A stretch of DNA of 64,000 bases from Ureibacillus yapensis (GCF_003515775.1 NZ_QWEI01000013.1:24714-88713), one strand, 5' to 3'. Shown: positions 26,372 through 36,342, counted from the first letter of the stretch. Translations and numbers: made by a program. Notes: generated by a model not told the origin, from the letters alone.

Positions 26372-27205
26372 TTGCATACAGTTTGGAAAGGCAGTATTAG
26401 TTTTGGACTTGTCAATATTCCGATCAAGCTGCATACGGCAACGGAAAATAAGGATATAAAATTGCGCCAGCTTCATAAGGAGTGCAATAGCCCGATTAAC
26501 TACCAAAAAGTTTGCCCTGTTTGTGAGAAAGAAATTAAAAATGAAGAAATCGTAAAGGCCTATGAGTATTCCAAAAACAAATTTGTCGTATTGGATGCTG
26601 AAGAACTTGAAAATCTCCGAAAAGAAAATGAAGATAAAGCGGTTAAAATTATGGAGTTTGTCAAGCTGGAGGAAATCGACCCCATCTATTTTGAGCGAAG
26701 TTATTTTATGGCCCCTGACAGTGGCGGTGGAAAGGCATATACCCTTTTGCGCAAGGCATTAAGCGATTCCGGCAAAATTGGCGTTGCGAAAATTACGATT
26801 CGCTCGAAAGAACAACTGGCGATTGTCCGGGTTTATGGTGAGACATTATTAATGGAAACCATTCATTTTCCCGATGAAGTGCGGAATGCTGCGGAAGTGC
26901 CGAATATTCCGAGCGAAGAAAACGTGGTTCAAAAAGAACTCGATACCGCATTAATGTTAATTGATCAGCTGACAGCCAAATTTGAGCCGGAAAAGTACGA
27001 GGATGACTATCGTACGGCGCTACTTGAATTGATTGAACATAAGAAAACCGGCGAAATTACGGTGACCGCACGCGAAAAAGAAACCGTAATCCCGGCGGAT
27101 ATGACAGATTTAATGGCAGCATTGCAGGCCTCGCTGGATAAAACGGCTGCACCGAAAAAGAAAACAACACGAAAACGAAAAACGAAAGAGAAAATAGAAG
27201 CGTAA
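26372..27205 (+). CDS. ku: Ku protein, DNA end-binding factor of bacterial NHEJ
   Basis: 277 residues. The N-terminal beta-barrel core opens with HTVWKGSISFGLVNIPIKL, the hallmark of bacterial Ku. KLHTATE, VCPVCEKEI and the bridge region around ERSYFMAPDSGG follow. The C-terminus is a Lys/Arg-rich tail (KKKTTRKRKTKEK), which in other Ku proteins aids DNA binding and LigD recruitment. A homodimer threads onto DNA ends. It starts with TTG after AGGTG. Its partner ligD lies divergently upstream. Confidence 0.96.
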   Translation: MHTVWKGSISFGLVNIPIKLHTATENKDIKLRQLHKECNSPINYQKVCPVCEKEIKNEEIVKAYEYSKNKFVVLDAEELENLRKENEDKAVKIMEFVKLEEIDPIYFERSYFMAPDSGGGKAYTLLRKALSDSGKIGVAKITIRSKEQLAIVRVYGETLLMETIHFPDEVRNAAEVPNIPSEENVVQKELDTALMLIDQLTAKFEPEKYEDDYRTALLELIEHKKTGEITVTAREKETVIPADMTDLMAALQASLDKTAAPKKKTTRKRKTKEKIEA

Positions 27206-27295
27206 TTAAATTTATGAAAATAGAATAGGTTTTAAGGTTAAATAAGGGGGATGAGGGAAAAGTATGAAGGAGTAAATGTAAAGGAGCGATGTTAC

Positions 27296-27814
27296 ATGAA
27301 TTGCAGTAAAGCCTTTATAACGATTCCTTTATTGCTTGGTTTAATGACTGGTTGCAGCAACAATGATGCAGGACAGGACGAAGCAGCGACAATACCGGCA
27401 ACAACGAATGACGCAGCACAGAATAATAGTTCCAATGGGACAGAGCAAAATGCATCAGGAGATCAAACTAATGGGGCGCAACAAGTAGATACACTGTTTA
27501 ATTTTACTCATTTCGACTTGGATGTTGAGTATGATAAGGATGTTTCCTATAACGTGGAATACGAAAATAACCAAAACCAAGTGTCGGCGGAATTGGAAGA
27601 TGACGCAAATGATATAGACTTATCCGGCAATGATGCATATCATGCCATTGAGCCTCAATTAGAGTCGTTGACATTTGATGAGAATACAGGCAATGAAGAA
27701 GTTTTAAACGATGTAATCTCTGCATTTGGATTAAAGGAAGACTTTAAGGAATTTGATCTGGAAGTCAAATTCGTTAATGGCGTAACGAAAAAATATGAAT
27801 TCACTAATAAGTAA
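27296..27814 (+). CDS. Lipoprotein with YusW-like domain
   Basis: 172 residues from the ATG at 27296 (AAGGAG 9 bases upstream); earlier in-frame ATGs lack good sites. A lipoprotein signal ends in the lipobox LMTGC (Cys20). A Thr/Asn/Gln/Ala-rich linker runs to about residue 65, and a globular domain (about 68-172) has FNFTHFDLDVEYDKDVSYNV and FKEFDLEVKFVNGV, as in the B. subtilis YusW family. It should be anchored to the outer face of the membrane. Function unknown. It is monocistronic, with a terminator at 27821. Confidence 0.8.
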   Translation: MNCSKAFITIPLLLGLMTGCSNNDAGQDEAATIPATTNDAAQNNSSNGTEQNASGDQTNGAQQVDTLFNFTHFDLDVEYDKDVSYNVEYENNQNQVSAELEDDANDIDLSGNDAYHAIEPQLESLTFDENTGNEEVLNDVISAFGLKEDFKEFDLEVKFVNGVTKKYEFTNK

Positions 27815-27820
27815 TTATTT

Positions 27821-27862
27821 GCTGTACATGTTCTAAAATACTCGGAGCATGTACAGCTTTTT
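27821..27862 (+). terminator. Rho-independent terminator
   Basis: GCTGTACATG pairs exactly with CATGTACAGC, followed by TTTTTATT. Confidence 0.85.
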
Positions 27863-27925
27863 ATTGTCAAAACAATGATAATACTTATATAGTTAAAGGG
27901 ATAGATACATAAAGGGGCGTTTGAG

Positions 27926-28297
27926 ATGAGCGTATTATTGTCGCTAGGGGCGATTTTGGCATTTATAGGGGTTGCGCTGGGAGCCTTCGGAGCACATGCA
28001 TTGAAAGATAAATTTCCGGAACCCCGTTATGAGCAAATATGGAATACGGCCGTTCAATACCAGATGTACCATGCATTGGGAATCGTTTTGGTAGGCATTC
28101 TTTCAATGGATGCTTTAATGGGAAGCTCGAGTTTATTGTTATGGGCCGGGATTTTGATGCTTGCGGGCATCGTATTCTTTTCCGGCAGCTTGTATATACT
28201 CGCGGTAACGGGAGTCAAAAAGCTTGGGGCCATTACACCAATCGGCGGCTTGTTATTTTTGGTTGCCTGGATTCTCTTATTTATAGCAGGATTTTAA
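27926..28297 (+). CDS. ywdK: DUF423 family small membrane protein (YwdK)
   Basis: 123 residues with four membrane helices. The N-terminus (GVALGAFGAHALKDKF) and the middle (WNTAVQYQMYHALGI) are diagnostic for DUF423/YwdK. The function is unknown. AAAGGGG lies upstream of the ATG. The gene is a single unit, convergent with the chemoreceptor at 28356, and the two share the terminator at 28315. Confidence 0.88.
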   Translation: MSVLLSLGAILAFIGVALGAFGAHALKDKFPEPRYEQIWNTAVQYQMYHALGIVLVGILSMDALMGSSSLLLWAGILMLAGIVFFSGSLYILAVTGVKKLGAITPIGGLLFLVAWILLFIAGF

Positions 28298-28314
28298 ATC
28301 ACCAATCGAAAAGA

Positions 28315-28358
28315 AACACCTTTAAAAGATTCTGCTCTTTTAAAGGTGTTATTTTTTA
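28315..28358. terminator. Bidirectional terminator between ywdK and the chemoreceptor gene
   Basis: AACACCTTTAAAAGA and its exact complement surround a 6-base loop, with ATTTTTT on the + side and TTTCTTTT on the - side. Confidence 0.85.
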
Positions 28359-30326
28359 TAATTTGAATTGATGAACCAGCACTTTTAATTCGTCTGCCAG
28401 ATGTGCAAGCTGTTCGGTATTTTGCGAGATTTCTTCAATTGAACGGTTAAATTCTTCGGTTGTTGCCGCGGTTTGTTCCACTGCTGCAGCCGTCTCCTCG
28501 GAAACCGATGCAATTTGCTCCACCGAATCGCTCATTTGGCTGGTGCGATTCACATTATCATCCAAATAATTCGTAATATCCACAATGCTCTCAACCATTG
28601 AAGAAACCGAGACCTGAATGTTATTGAACGTTTCTCCGGTTGACTGAATATAGGTTGAACCTTGCTGAACTTCCTCATACCCGTTTTTCAGAGACGATTC
28701 CACCAAGTTTGATTCTTGTTGAACATTCGCAACAATTTTCGTAATGTCCGTTACCGAATCGGAAACCTGCTCAGCCAGTTTTTTTACTTCATCTGCCACT
28801 ACCGCAAAACCTTTGCCATGTTCTCCGGCACGGGCAGCTTCTATCGCAGCATTGAGTGCAAGTAAATTAGTTTGGTTGGCTATTTCTTCGATCATCGACA
28901 CTAGTTTTGAAATTTCTTTTGTTTGCATCTCCAAGCTGCTCATTTTAAGCACAGCTTCTTTCATGACGCCATTGATTTTTACCATTTGCCCATCTGAAAG
29001 CTGCATTTTTTCTTTTCCCTCAGAGATAAATTGAAGCATTTCTTTTGTGGAAAGACTTAGGTCATGTCCTTTTTGCCTGCTTTCCTGAACGCTTACAGAA
29101 AAATCAGCAGTATTCGATGAGAGATTGCCGAGATTGCTAGCCTGATTTTCTGAACCGGAAGCAATATCGGTCATTGTAGATGAAATTTGTTGCGATCCTG
29201 CCAAAATTTCATCAGCTGCTTCTTTTAGTTCGGTACTTTGCTCTGCCACATGAAGGGAAGATGCTGCCACGCTGTTGATCGTTGTATAAAGCTTATTTTT
29301 CATCGCATGCATGGCATTTAGCAAATGTCCGATTTCATCTTTCCGGGTACTTTCTTGTGTGTCAATTGTTAAATTTCCATGAGAAAGTTCGTCCAATGCA
29401 TTGGCGAGATAGACGATTGGTTTGGAAATGGACCGGCTAAAATAAATTGCGATTATTAAAACAATCAGAATGGTTAAAACTATAATCATTACTGCAGTGA
29501 ATACAAACTGATCCTGCACCTGCTGTATGACCGAAATGTCCTGTTTCAGGCTGATGCCGCCAATGATTTCACTGCCGGTTGGGTCATACATTGGCAGAAT
29601 GGACTTAAAGGTTCCGTTTTCTTCAGATGTAGCGATCTTTCCATCAGAAATTTTCGAGAGAGTCGATTCATCTAATGCTGAAGAATCTTCTGGAGAACTG
29701 GAAGAGTAGATTGCAGCACCTTCTTGATCATATAGCGTAATGACTACGCCATCCAATTGCTGGCTTAACTGTTCCAGGAAAGTACTTTCCACACTCGTTT
29801 GGAGCGTGCCCACAATTTCGCCATCCACTGTCAACGGTGCAAACGCTCTGACGGAAAGGCCGCTTTGTCCGACCTCGAAACCAGAGATGGACTGACCTTC
29901 CAAAGCCGCCTGGATAGCTGGCACGTCACTTTTGTCATCTCCGAATTTTTCGGGATTATGTCCTCGTAAAAATACAACGCCATTCTGGTTTCCAAACTCA
30001 AATACGGATAAGCCGTGTTCTTCCTGTAAACGGGAGAATATTTCATTAACCGTTGTTAATAATTGCTCTCGGTCTCCCGATTGATAGTCTGCAATCAGTT
30101 CCTCATTTTGGGCATAGGTAGAAGTAAGATTCAGCAAATTATCGGAAACATTGTCTAATTCACTTTGAACGTTATGTATCATTCTCTCCTGTTGATTGTC
30201 GATGAGGTCGGAATATCCGTTGCCTGTTACGAAGAAAATAATCGTAGCGATAAGTAGTAAAGGGAGAATGGATAAAGAAAGTAAAATGGTAATTAATTTT
30301 GCTTTAATACTTTTCAAAAGATGCAC
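28356..30326 (-). CDS. Methyl-accepting chemotaxis protein with Cache-type sensor domain
   Basis: 656 residues: TM1 at about 10-32, an extracellular sensor at about 36-270 (single or double Cache type, with [15 protein letters not shown] and [18 protein letters not shown]), TM2 at about 275-298, HAMP to about 350, then the signalling coiled coil with the CheA/CheW-binding tip [20 protein letters not shown]. It ends in LVHQFKL, like the first chemoreceptor at 3243 (LVRHFKL), and the signalling halves are close paralogues while the sensor halves are not. The ligand is unknown. It is transcribed alone and ends at the shared terminator 28315. Confidence 0.93.
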   Translation of the reverse strand: MHLLKSIKAKLITILLSLSILPLLLIATIIFFVTGNGYSDLIDNQQERMIHNVQSELDNVSDNLLNLTSTYAQNEELIADYQSGDREQLLTTVNEIFSRLQEEHGLSVFEFGNQNGVVFLRGHNPEKFGDDKSDVPAIQAALEGQSISGFEVGQSGLSVRAFAPLTVDGEIVGTLQTSVESTFLEQLSQQLDGVVITLYDQEGAAIYSSSSPEDSSALDESTLSKISDGKIATSEENGTFKSILPMYDPTGSEIIGGISLKQDISVIQQVQDQFVFTAVMIIVLTILIVLIIAIYFSRSISKPIVYLANALDELSHGNLTIDTQESTRKDEIGHLLNAMHAMKNKLYTTINSVAASSLHVAEQSTELKEAADEILAGSQQISSTMTDIASGSENQASNLGNLSSNTADFSVSVQESRQKGHDLSLSTKEMLQFISEGKEKMQLSDGQMVKINGVMKEAVLKMSSLEMQTKEISKLVSMIEEIANQTNLLALNAAIEAARAGEHGKGFAVVADEVKKLAEQVSDSVTDITKIVANVQQESNLVESSLKNGYEEVQQGSTYIQSTGETFNNIQVSVSSMVESIVDITNYLDDNVNRTSQMSDSVEQIASVSEETAAAVEQTAATTEEFNRSIEEISQNTEQLAHLADELKVLVHQFKL

Positions 30327-30546
30327 TCCTTGTTGAAATATTAAACGTATTTTTGGAAATTAACATTCAATTCTTAATCTACCATAATTATCTATACAAT
30401 GGTTATATTGAATTAGGATATTTTAAATATAGTATAACTTTTTGGTGATTTTGGATTTAGAGGTAGGTGACAATACTAATGCTTGGGGATGCATAGTTCG
30501 CTTTTGGGGTATCGTTTTGTAAAATGGTTTAAAGGAAGTGGATGGA

Positions 30547-31734
30547 ATGCTAAAAGAAATCTATGCAGATTTACATATACATATCGGGCGAACGCAAAAA
30601 GGCCGCGCTGTAAAAATCACTGGAAGCAAAGACTTGACGTTAAGAAATATATTGCAAACAGCGACTTCGAAAAAGGGACTGGATTTAATCGGCATTATTG
30701 ATTGCCATTCACCCGAGGTAATCGAAGAGATGGAGGAACTGATCAAAGAAGGAAAAGCAACGGAACTCTCGTACGGTGGGTTGCGCTATGAAAAGACAAC
30801 ACTGATTCCCGGTTCCGAAATCGAAATCTATGATGAAAATTGCCATGGTCCCATCCATGTGCTTGTTTATTTTCCAACCCTTGAAAAGATGAAGGAATTC
30901 TCAAGTTGGCTGAGTACCCAATTGAAAAATATCCATTTAAGTTCGCAGCGAATTTATTGTGATGCTCGTACATTGCAGCATAAAGTTTATGAGCTTGGCG
31001 GGTTATTCATCCCGGCGCATGTGTTTACGCCTTTTAAAAGCCTATATGGAAAAGGAGTAATCAGCAGCTTGTCTGAAGTTTTCGAACCCGCTTTGATTGA
31101 TGGAATCGAGCTGGGTTTAAGTTCCGACACGTATATGGTAAAAGGAATCAGTGAATTGGCGCCCTATTCCTTTGTCACGAATTCGGATGCGCACTCCTTG
31201 GGAAAACTTGCACGCGAATATCAAAAAATGCTGCTGGAAGAGGCCAATTTCAAGGAATTGAAAAAAGCGCTTCATAAAAAGGACGGGAGAGCCATACTTG
31301 CAAATTATGGTTTAAACCCACTGCTCGGCAAGTACCATGAAACGGTTTGCGCAAATTGCGGAGAGCAGGTTGCGGAAGAGGGATTAACAAGATGTCCGCA
31401 CTGCGGGAAACTACAATTGATAAAAGGGGTTTCAAAAAGAATCAGGGAATTGTCCGACAATCCTGATCTGCAAGTAGAAAGACCGCCTTATTACCACCAA
31501 GTACCTTTGGATTTCATCCCAGGGATTGGCCGAAAAACAATTGAAAAGCTTTTAAATGCTTTCGGAACAGAGATGAACATCTTGCATCACACATCATTCG
31601 AAGATTTAAAGCAGGCAGTACCCGAAAAAATAGCCTCCCTTATTGATTCGGCAAGGCAGGGAAAATTGGGCATCAAGGTTGGCGGCGGTGGAGTTTACGG
31701 TAAGCTGGAGACAAGAGTACCGGACAACGAATAA
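30547..31734 (+). CDS. yqxK: Endonuclease Q family protein (EndoQ, YqxK)
   Basis: 395 residues. An N-terminal PHP domain (YADLHIHIGRT, IDCHSPEV, NSDAHSLG) carries the metal-binding His/Asp residues. A zinc finger (CANCGEQV...CPHCGK, about 272-292) follows, then a C-terminal helix-hairpin-helix (VPLDFIPGIGRKTIEKLL). EndoQ cuts DNA on the 5' side of deaminated bases (uracil, hypoxanthine) and abasic sites; B. subtilis YqxK is the bacterial representative. AAAGGAAG lies 8 bases before the ATG at 30547; a GTG at 30538 is also in frame. It stands alone here, next to a chemoreceptor rather than a DNA repair gene. Confidence 0.9.
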   Translation: MLKEIYADLHIHIGRTQKGRAVKITGSKDLTLRNILQTATSKKGLDLIGIIDCHSPEVIEEMEELIKEGKATELSYGGLRYEKTTLIPGSEIEIYDENCHGPIHVLVYFPTLEKMKEFSSWLSTQLKNIHLSSQRIYCDARTLQHKVYELGGLFIPAHVFTPFKSLYGKGVISSLSEVFEPALIDGIELGLSSDTYMVKGISELAPYSFVTNSDAHSLGKLAREYQKMLLEEANFKELKKALHKKDGRAILANYGLNPLLGKYHETVCANCGEQVAEEGLTRCPHCGKLQLIKGVSKRIRELSDNPDLQVERPPYYHQVPLDFIPGIGRKTIEKLLNAFGTEMNILHHTSFEDLKQAVPEKIASLIDSARQGKLGIKVGGGGVYGKLETRVPDNE

Positions 31735-31748
31735 AAGGAAGCATAAAA

Positions 31749-31797
31749 AAACAAGCTACTTGTTTAAGACGGGGAATCTTAAACGTAGCTTGTTTTT
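31749..31797 (+). terminator. Rho-independent terminator
   Basis: AACAAGCTAC and GTTTAAGA pair with TCTTAAAC and GTAGCTTGTT, followed by TTTT. One of the longest stems in the window. Confidence 0.85.
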
Positions 31798-31921
31798 AAA
31801 GGGATGTATGTCACAATGGACATATATTTTATAGCAAATGGGGAAATTTGTGGTTTTGGGATACCACAAAAATTTGCTAGGGGATACAATAATAATATAA
31901 CCAGTTTTCTCAAAGTTTATA

Positions 31922-32698
31922 TCATAATATTTGAGAAATTTTGTTGCTTTTTTCTTCAGACCATTTAAGTCCTTCAAAGAAGCGGTATACTTCCTCGAAT
32001 ACAAGCTCTTTTTCTTGGTCCAGTGTTAAAATATGACCCGAATTGATAAAGCTTTTAACAGACTTAATGCGAGAATTTACGGAATTATATATTAGATCTG
32101 CGCTTTCGCAGTAATAATCATCATCACGTAGCCCACGTAAAATGTGAACCGGCGTCTTGATTGTTTCTAATTTTTTGCTTGTTTCATTAATCATGCCTTG
32201 CAGGTATTCCAAAGATGGCATGCGGAACCTTTTCGCAAGTTCCTGTGGTTGATCGGCAATTTCATCAAATGTGCCAGATAACTTTTTGTACTTTATTGTG
32301 TAATCGATGATACGTTCTTGCAGGCTGTCGGTACTTTTTGCTAAAGCTGGAGCAGACATCGCTACAATTGCTTTTGTTGGACGTTCTTCTCCCAATTTTA
32401 AAGAGAAGATGCCTCCCAGTGAAACACCGGCAACGGCGATTTCTTCATAACCTCTGTGCTTAAGCTCATCATAGCCTTCCAATACACTGTTCCACCATTC
32501 AATGGGACTTGTTTTGATCAGTGTGATTGGATCGCCGCCATGACCTTTGTATAATGGTGCATGAACAGTATAATTTCGTTCTGCCAAGTATCTGCCTAGA
32601 CGTTTCACGTCGTTCGTGTTTCCAGTAAAACCATGAAGTAAAAGAACGGCGCGTTTACCTTTCTCAATCATAAATGGTTTTGGTGGAATGATTTTCAT
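31922..32698 (-). CDS. Alpha/beta hydrolase, carboxylesterase of the Est30 type
   Basis: 258 residues from the ATG at 32698, which has AAAGGAG upstream; the frame is open 13 codons further but without a site. The nucleophile elbow is GVSLGG (Ser93), the acid is Asp192 in LRDDDYY, and the base is His222 in NSGHIL. The spacing matches Geobacillus Est30 (Ser94, Asp193, His223) almost exactly. HGFTG near residue 22 forms the oxyanion hole. The family hydrolyses short-chain esters or monoacylglycerols in the cytoplasm. The physiological substrate is not known. It is divergent from the LysR gene at 32893, which might regulate it. Confidence 0.9.
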   Translation of the reverse strand: MKIIPPKPFMIEKGKRAVLLLHGFTGNTNDVKRLGRYLAERNYTVHAPLYKGHGGDPITLIKTSPIEWWNSVLEGYDELKHRGYEEIAVAGVSLGGIFSLKLGEERPTKAIVAMSAPALAKSTDSLQERIIDYTIKYKKLSGTFDEIADQPQELAKRFRMPSLEYLQGMINETSKKLETIKTPVHILRGLRDDDYYCESADLIYNSVNSRIKSVKSFINSGHILTLDQEKELVFEEVYRFFEGLKWSEEKSNKISQIL

Positions 32699-32892
32699 TT
32701 TTAATAAACTCCTTTGGTCTATAATTGTGACAATCACGAGAATTTTTCAAATAAAGTATTGTTTTTTAAAAAATAATTTGATATGCAAATTTAATAATTA
32801 GCCTTATTATAGTGTTAACCTTTACATAAGTACAATTTATTGTTTTTATCAATATCATTCCAAAAAGTTATCAATACAAGAGAGGTACCGAT

Positions 32893-33780
32893 ATGGAGAT
32901 CCAGCAGCTCGAATATTTTAAAACCGTCGCAGAAATGCAACATATGACACATGCAGCAGAAAAGTTGAATATTTCACAGCCTGCATTGAGTAAATCGATA
33001 TCCAATTTAGAAAATGAAATTGGCGTTCCTTTGTTTGATCGGCAAGGACGATCCATTAGTATAAATCGATATGGGAGTCTCTTTTTAAAAAGTGTTGAGT
33101 CGATTTTGAAAGAGTACAAAAAAGCCAAAACAGAAATCAGCAATTTGGTAATGCCAGGATGCGGCGAAGTCTCCTTGGGCTTTATCCATAGCCTTGGGAT
33201 GCAGGTTGTACCCGAATTAATGGCGCATACACCTGAAAAGTATCCCAATATGAATTTCACATTAACGCAAGCATCCTCCTACAACCTTTTACAATGGCTT
33301 GAAGAAGGCCAAATTGATATGTGTTTGTCGCAGCGAATCGAATCAAAAACCATTGAAGTGGGATGGATCGAGCTTTGGAGTGAGGAGTTGTTTGTGATCG
33401 TCCCGAAAAACCATCGCTTTGCCAATCGGGAAAGCATAAAGCTCGAAGAAATTAAAGATGAACCCTTTATTTCTATAAAAAGAGGAAATGCATTGCGTCA
33501 AATTGTGGACAAGTTCTTTAAGGAAGCAGGCATTACAACAAATGTTACTTTTGCCGGGGAAGAAATGCATACGGTGGCAGGATTTGTGGGTGCAGGATTA
33601 GGGGTTTCGCTTATCCCAAGCATAAAAGGATTGAATGAGTACAATGTTCAAAAAATTCGGGTAAGTGAACCCACCTGTGTACGAAAAATTGGCGTTTCCT
33701 GGGCGAAAGAACGTTACTTGGCTCCTGCCGCGGTCCAATTTATAGATTACCTTGTCGAGTATTTTAAAGATCGAAAATAG
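32893..33780 (+). CDS. LysR family transcriptional regulator
   Basis: 295 residues. The N-terminal winged helix (residues 1-60: LEYFKTVAEMQHMTHAAEKLNISQPALSKSI) is typical of LysR. The effector domain (about 90-290) has two lobes, as in periplasmic binding proteins. GAGGTAC is upstream of the ATG. LysR proteins usually control a divergent neighbour, here the carboxylesterase; the 194-base spacer contains a direct ATCAATA repeat near 32850-32876, but no clear T-N11-A site can be singled out. The effector is unknown. Confidence 0.9.
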   Translation: MEIQQLEYFKTVAEMQHMTHAAEKLNISQPALSKSISNLENEIGVPLFDRQGRSISINRYGSLFLKSVESILKEYKKAKTEISNLVMPGCGEVSLGFIHSLGMQVVPELMAHTPEKYPNMNFTLTQASSYNLLQWLEEGQIDMCLSQRIESKTIEVGWIELWSEELFVIVPKNHRFANRESIKLEEIKDEPFISIKRGNALRQIVDKFFKEAGITTNVTFAGEEMHTVAGFVGAGLGVSLIPSIKGLNEYNVQKIRVSEPTCVRKIGVSWAKERYLAPAAVQFIDYLVEYFKDRK

Positions 33781-33819
33781 TAGAAGTTGTTCCAATAATT
33801 CAATAAAAGGTGGAAAAAT

Positions 33820-34692
33820 ATGTTTTATGACCGTGAATTGTTTAAGAAAACATTATATGAACATAACCATTTTTTAAATGCAGAGGAAATAACAGAAGCC
33901 TTGGCATCTTACCATCTCGCTGTAAAAGGCGATGTTGCTGCCATGCTGGAAGTCGCGGAGATTTATCGGATCATCGAAAAGTATCAAGATTCCGCCGAAT
34001 GGTTGAAAGAGGCAGCCCTTTTGGAAAGTGCACAGGCTATGTATGAGTTGGGAAATCGTTTTTTTGAAGGCCTGGGTGTAGAAGAAAATGAGCAAATGGC
34101 CTTTCATTATTATAAGAACGCAGCAGAAAAAGGCAATGCAGATGCTGCAAACAACCTAGCGGATATGTACTTAAATGGACAGGGAGTGGCCATGGATGAA
34201 AAAGAGGCGCTCTATTGGTTCAAAATAGCGGCTTCAAAAGATGTCGTTGAAGCAATGTTCACATTAGGAATTATGTATGAGCAAGGAATTGGGACAGAGT
34301 CGGACGAAGAAAAGGCTTTTGGCTATTATATGCAATCAGCACAAGGCGGCTATGAAGAGGCGCAATATCGAATCGGTTCGGTGTATCTGGACGGTCTCCT
34401 GGAACAAGAAAAGAATATACCTTTAGCATTGGAATGGTTTGAACAAGCGGCCGAATCCCACCATATTGATTCCCTTTATAATCTGGGCTTTTTATATGAA
34501 AACGGCTTGGGTGTTCCCCGAAATGGCAAAAAAGCGCTTTACTATTATAAACGTGCGGCACTACTGGGGGATTATCAGGCAAAATTAAATATCGCCAGCA
34601 TTTATGAACAAGGAATCGATGTTCCCAAAAACCAGAAAGAGTCGGTAAAATGGCGTAATGCCGCACACCGAGATTTGCAGCAATTTGATTAG
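33820..34692 (+). CDS. Sel1-like repeat (TPR-type) protein
   Basis: 290 residues made of about six to seven Sel1 repeats of 36 residues, recognisable by A..(Y/W)...AA..G...A...LG..Y..G.GV (for example AFHYYKNAAEKGNADAANNL and ALYYYKRAALLGDYQAKLNI). Sel1 repeats form alpha-solenoids that hold other proteins. There is no signal peptide, so it should be cytoplasmic. Partners and role are unknown. AAAGGTGG lies 6 bases before the ATG. It starts 39 bases after the LysR stop, so the two may be co-transcribed. A palindromic repeat element follows. Confidence 0.85.
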   Translation: MFYDRELFKKTLYEHNHFLNAEEITEALASYHLAVKGDVAAMLEVAEIYRIIEKYQDSAEWLKEAALLESAQAMYELGNRFFEGLGVEENEQMAFHYYKNAAEKGNADAANNLADMYLNGQGVAMDEKEALYWFKIAASKDVVEAMFTLGIMYEQGIGTESDEEKAFGYYMQSAQGGYEEAQYRIGSVYLDGLLEQEKNIPLALEWFEQAAESHHIDSLYNLGFLYENGLGVPRNGKKALYYYKRAALLGDYQAKLNIASIYEQGIDVPKNQKESVKWRNAAHRDLQQFD

Positions 34693-34727
34693 CGGGAGAG
34701 GGTGGAGCGATATATGGCTTCCTCCGC

Positions 34728-34850
34728 TTTTCTGATGTCCAGCTGCGAACGCCAGCCCCTCGACCGTTTCGACTCCTCCGACGAAGGCAAAAAGCGCCTT
34801 CTTGTCGGAGTCTCCAGCGGTTGTCGGGCTGACGGGCGTTCTCCGCTTTT
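34728..34850 (-). repeat. Palindromic intergenic repeat element, copy 1 (inverted relative to copy 2)
   Basis: A large imperfect palindrome whose arms start with GAACGCC (34747) and end with GGGCGTTC (34834-34841); its centre has AAGGC-AAAAAG-CGCCTT. The flank TCCAGCTGC and the arm containing GCCAGCCCCTCGAC reappear in opposite orientation at 43447-43562 (GTCGAGGGGCTGGC, GCAGCTGGA). It is much more GC-rich than its surroundings. Elements of this look are common between genes of Bacillus-related genomes, but I cannot name the family. Confidence 0.75.
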
Positions 34851-34953
34851 ATTCTGGATATGTACTAATTTTGTAATAGTCGTTGCAGGTACTTTGGTGA
34901 ATAAACGTTTATACTAGAGATGGATTTATTTTGAACGGTTAGGAGTGTCTTTC

Positions 34954-36342
34954 ATGAAAACGGTAGTCGTTGTAGGTGGCGGAATTACAGGGTTATGTAC
35001 TTTGCATTATTTAAAACGCCAAGCACGGGAGCAATCGATTCGTTACATATTAATAGAAAAAAATCCTCATTTGGGCGGGAAGATGCATACTGTCCATGAA
35101 GGAGATTTTATCATGGAAACAGGCGCGGATTCGATGGTTGCACGCCACCCGGCTGTACTGGACCTCGTAAAGGAACTGGATTTTGAATCGGAACTTGTCT
35201 ATAACGAAACGGGGATTTCTTATATTTATACGAATAATGAACTGCACGCCATTCCGCCAGGATCTACTTTTGGAATTCCAATGAGCGAAGAATCGTTGCA
35301 TGCAAGCACCTTGATTTCGGAAGAAGCGAAGCGACGTGTTCTAAAAGATGCTGCTATTCCTAATCCTTCTTTTACAAAGGAAAGTTCCATTGGCGTTTTT
35401 TTGGAATACTTTTTGGGAAAAGAGATTGTTGAAAAGCAAATCGCTCCTGTTTTGCAAGGCGTATATTCGGGAGATTTATATCAGTTGTCGCTTGCTTCCA
35501 CTTTACCTTATCTGGTTGACTACAAAAACGAGTATGGCAGCATCATGAAAGGGTTTGAAGCGAACCGAGAGCAATTCGAAAGGGCAGCCAATAAAAAATT
35601 CATTTCCTTTAAAAATGGCCTTTCTTCATTAATTAACCGTCTTGAAGAGCTCCTTCCGGAAGTGGAGTTTTTTAAAAACGTGGAAACAACAAGCATCAAC
35701 AAGAATGGTGCTGTATATGATGTTGCGTTGTCAAATGGAGAAACCGTAAAGGCGGATGCAGTTGTTTTGGCAGTACCCAACAATGTGGTGCGAAGTATAT
35801 TGAACGACGAAGAGCTGGAAGAGCAATTCAGTAAATTTAATAATGCTTCGGCGATTACCATGTATGTAGGTTTCGATGTTCCGGATTCCATTTTGCCTGC
35901 TGATGGAACGGGTTTTATCGTATCGCATAATAGCAATTTGGTTTGCAATGCCTCCACTTGGACAAGCCGGAAATGGAAGCACACATCTGCACATGGGAAT
36001 CTGCTTGTTAGGCTATTCTATAAAAACAACAATCCGAGATATGAGAAATTGGCGGCAATGTCCGACGAAGAGTTAACAAGGGTTGCGTTGGAAGATGTGA
36101 AGCAAAGTCTGGGTATTGAAGAACAGCCTGTAGTTGTCAATATCGACAAATGGATTGATGCAATGCCGAAGTACGATTTGGCCCATAATGAAGCGCTGAA
36201 AAATGTTGTCGGGGCATTGGATGAAAAATATCCAAATTTATATATTGCAGGTTGTTCTTATTTTGGGGTCGGCATCGGCGCATGCATCGAAAATGGCCGA
36301 AAAACGGCTGAAGATATGCTGAAAAGTTTAGAGATTGAATAA
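34954..36342 (+). CDS. cgoX: Coproporphyrinogen III oxidase CgoX (formerly HemY/protoporphyrinogen oxidase)
   Basis: 462 residues from the ATG at 34954 (TAGGAG 8 bases upstream). The FAD-binding GGGITGLCTLHYL motif is at the N-terminus, with METGADSMVARHP near residue 60 and the C-terminal FAD motif NLYIAGCSYFGVGIGACIENGR. In Gram-positives this soluble or membrane-associated flavoenzyme oxidises coproporphyrinogen III to coproporphyrin III with O2, the step before iron insertion by CpfC (HemH). The usual partners hemE and hemH are absent nearby, so this may be an isolated or second copy. The palindromic repeat lies 100 bases upstream. The terminator is at 36347. Confidence 0.9.
   Translation: MKTVVVVGGGITGLCTLHYLKRQAREQSIRYILIEKNPHLGGKMHTVHEGDFIMETGADSMVARHPAVLDLVKELDFESELVYNETGISYIYTNNELHAIPPGSTFGIPMSEESLHASTLISEEAKRRVLKDAAIPNPSFTKESSIGVFLEYFLGKEIVEKQIAPVLQGVYSGDLYQLSLASTLPYLVDYKNEYGSIMKGFEANREQFERAANKKFISFKNGLSSLINRLEELLPEVEFFKNVETTSINKNGAVYDVALSNGETVKADAVVLAVPNNVVRSILNDEELEEQFSKFNNASAITMYVGFDVPDSILPADGTGFIVSHNSNLVCNASTWTSRKWKHTSAHGNLLVRLFYKNNNPRYEKLAAMSDEELTRVALEDVKQSLGIEEQPVVVNIDKWIDAMPKYDLAHNEALKNVVGALDEKYPNLYIAGCSYFGVGIGACIENGRKTAEDMLKSLEIE

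Noticed and set aside
35520..35984. 154-codon minus-strand frame inside cgoX
   Set aside because: It is a shadow of the real coding strand; Ser/Leu-rich nonsense sequence.
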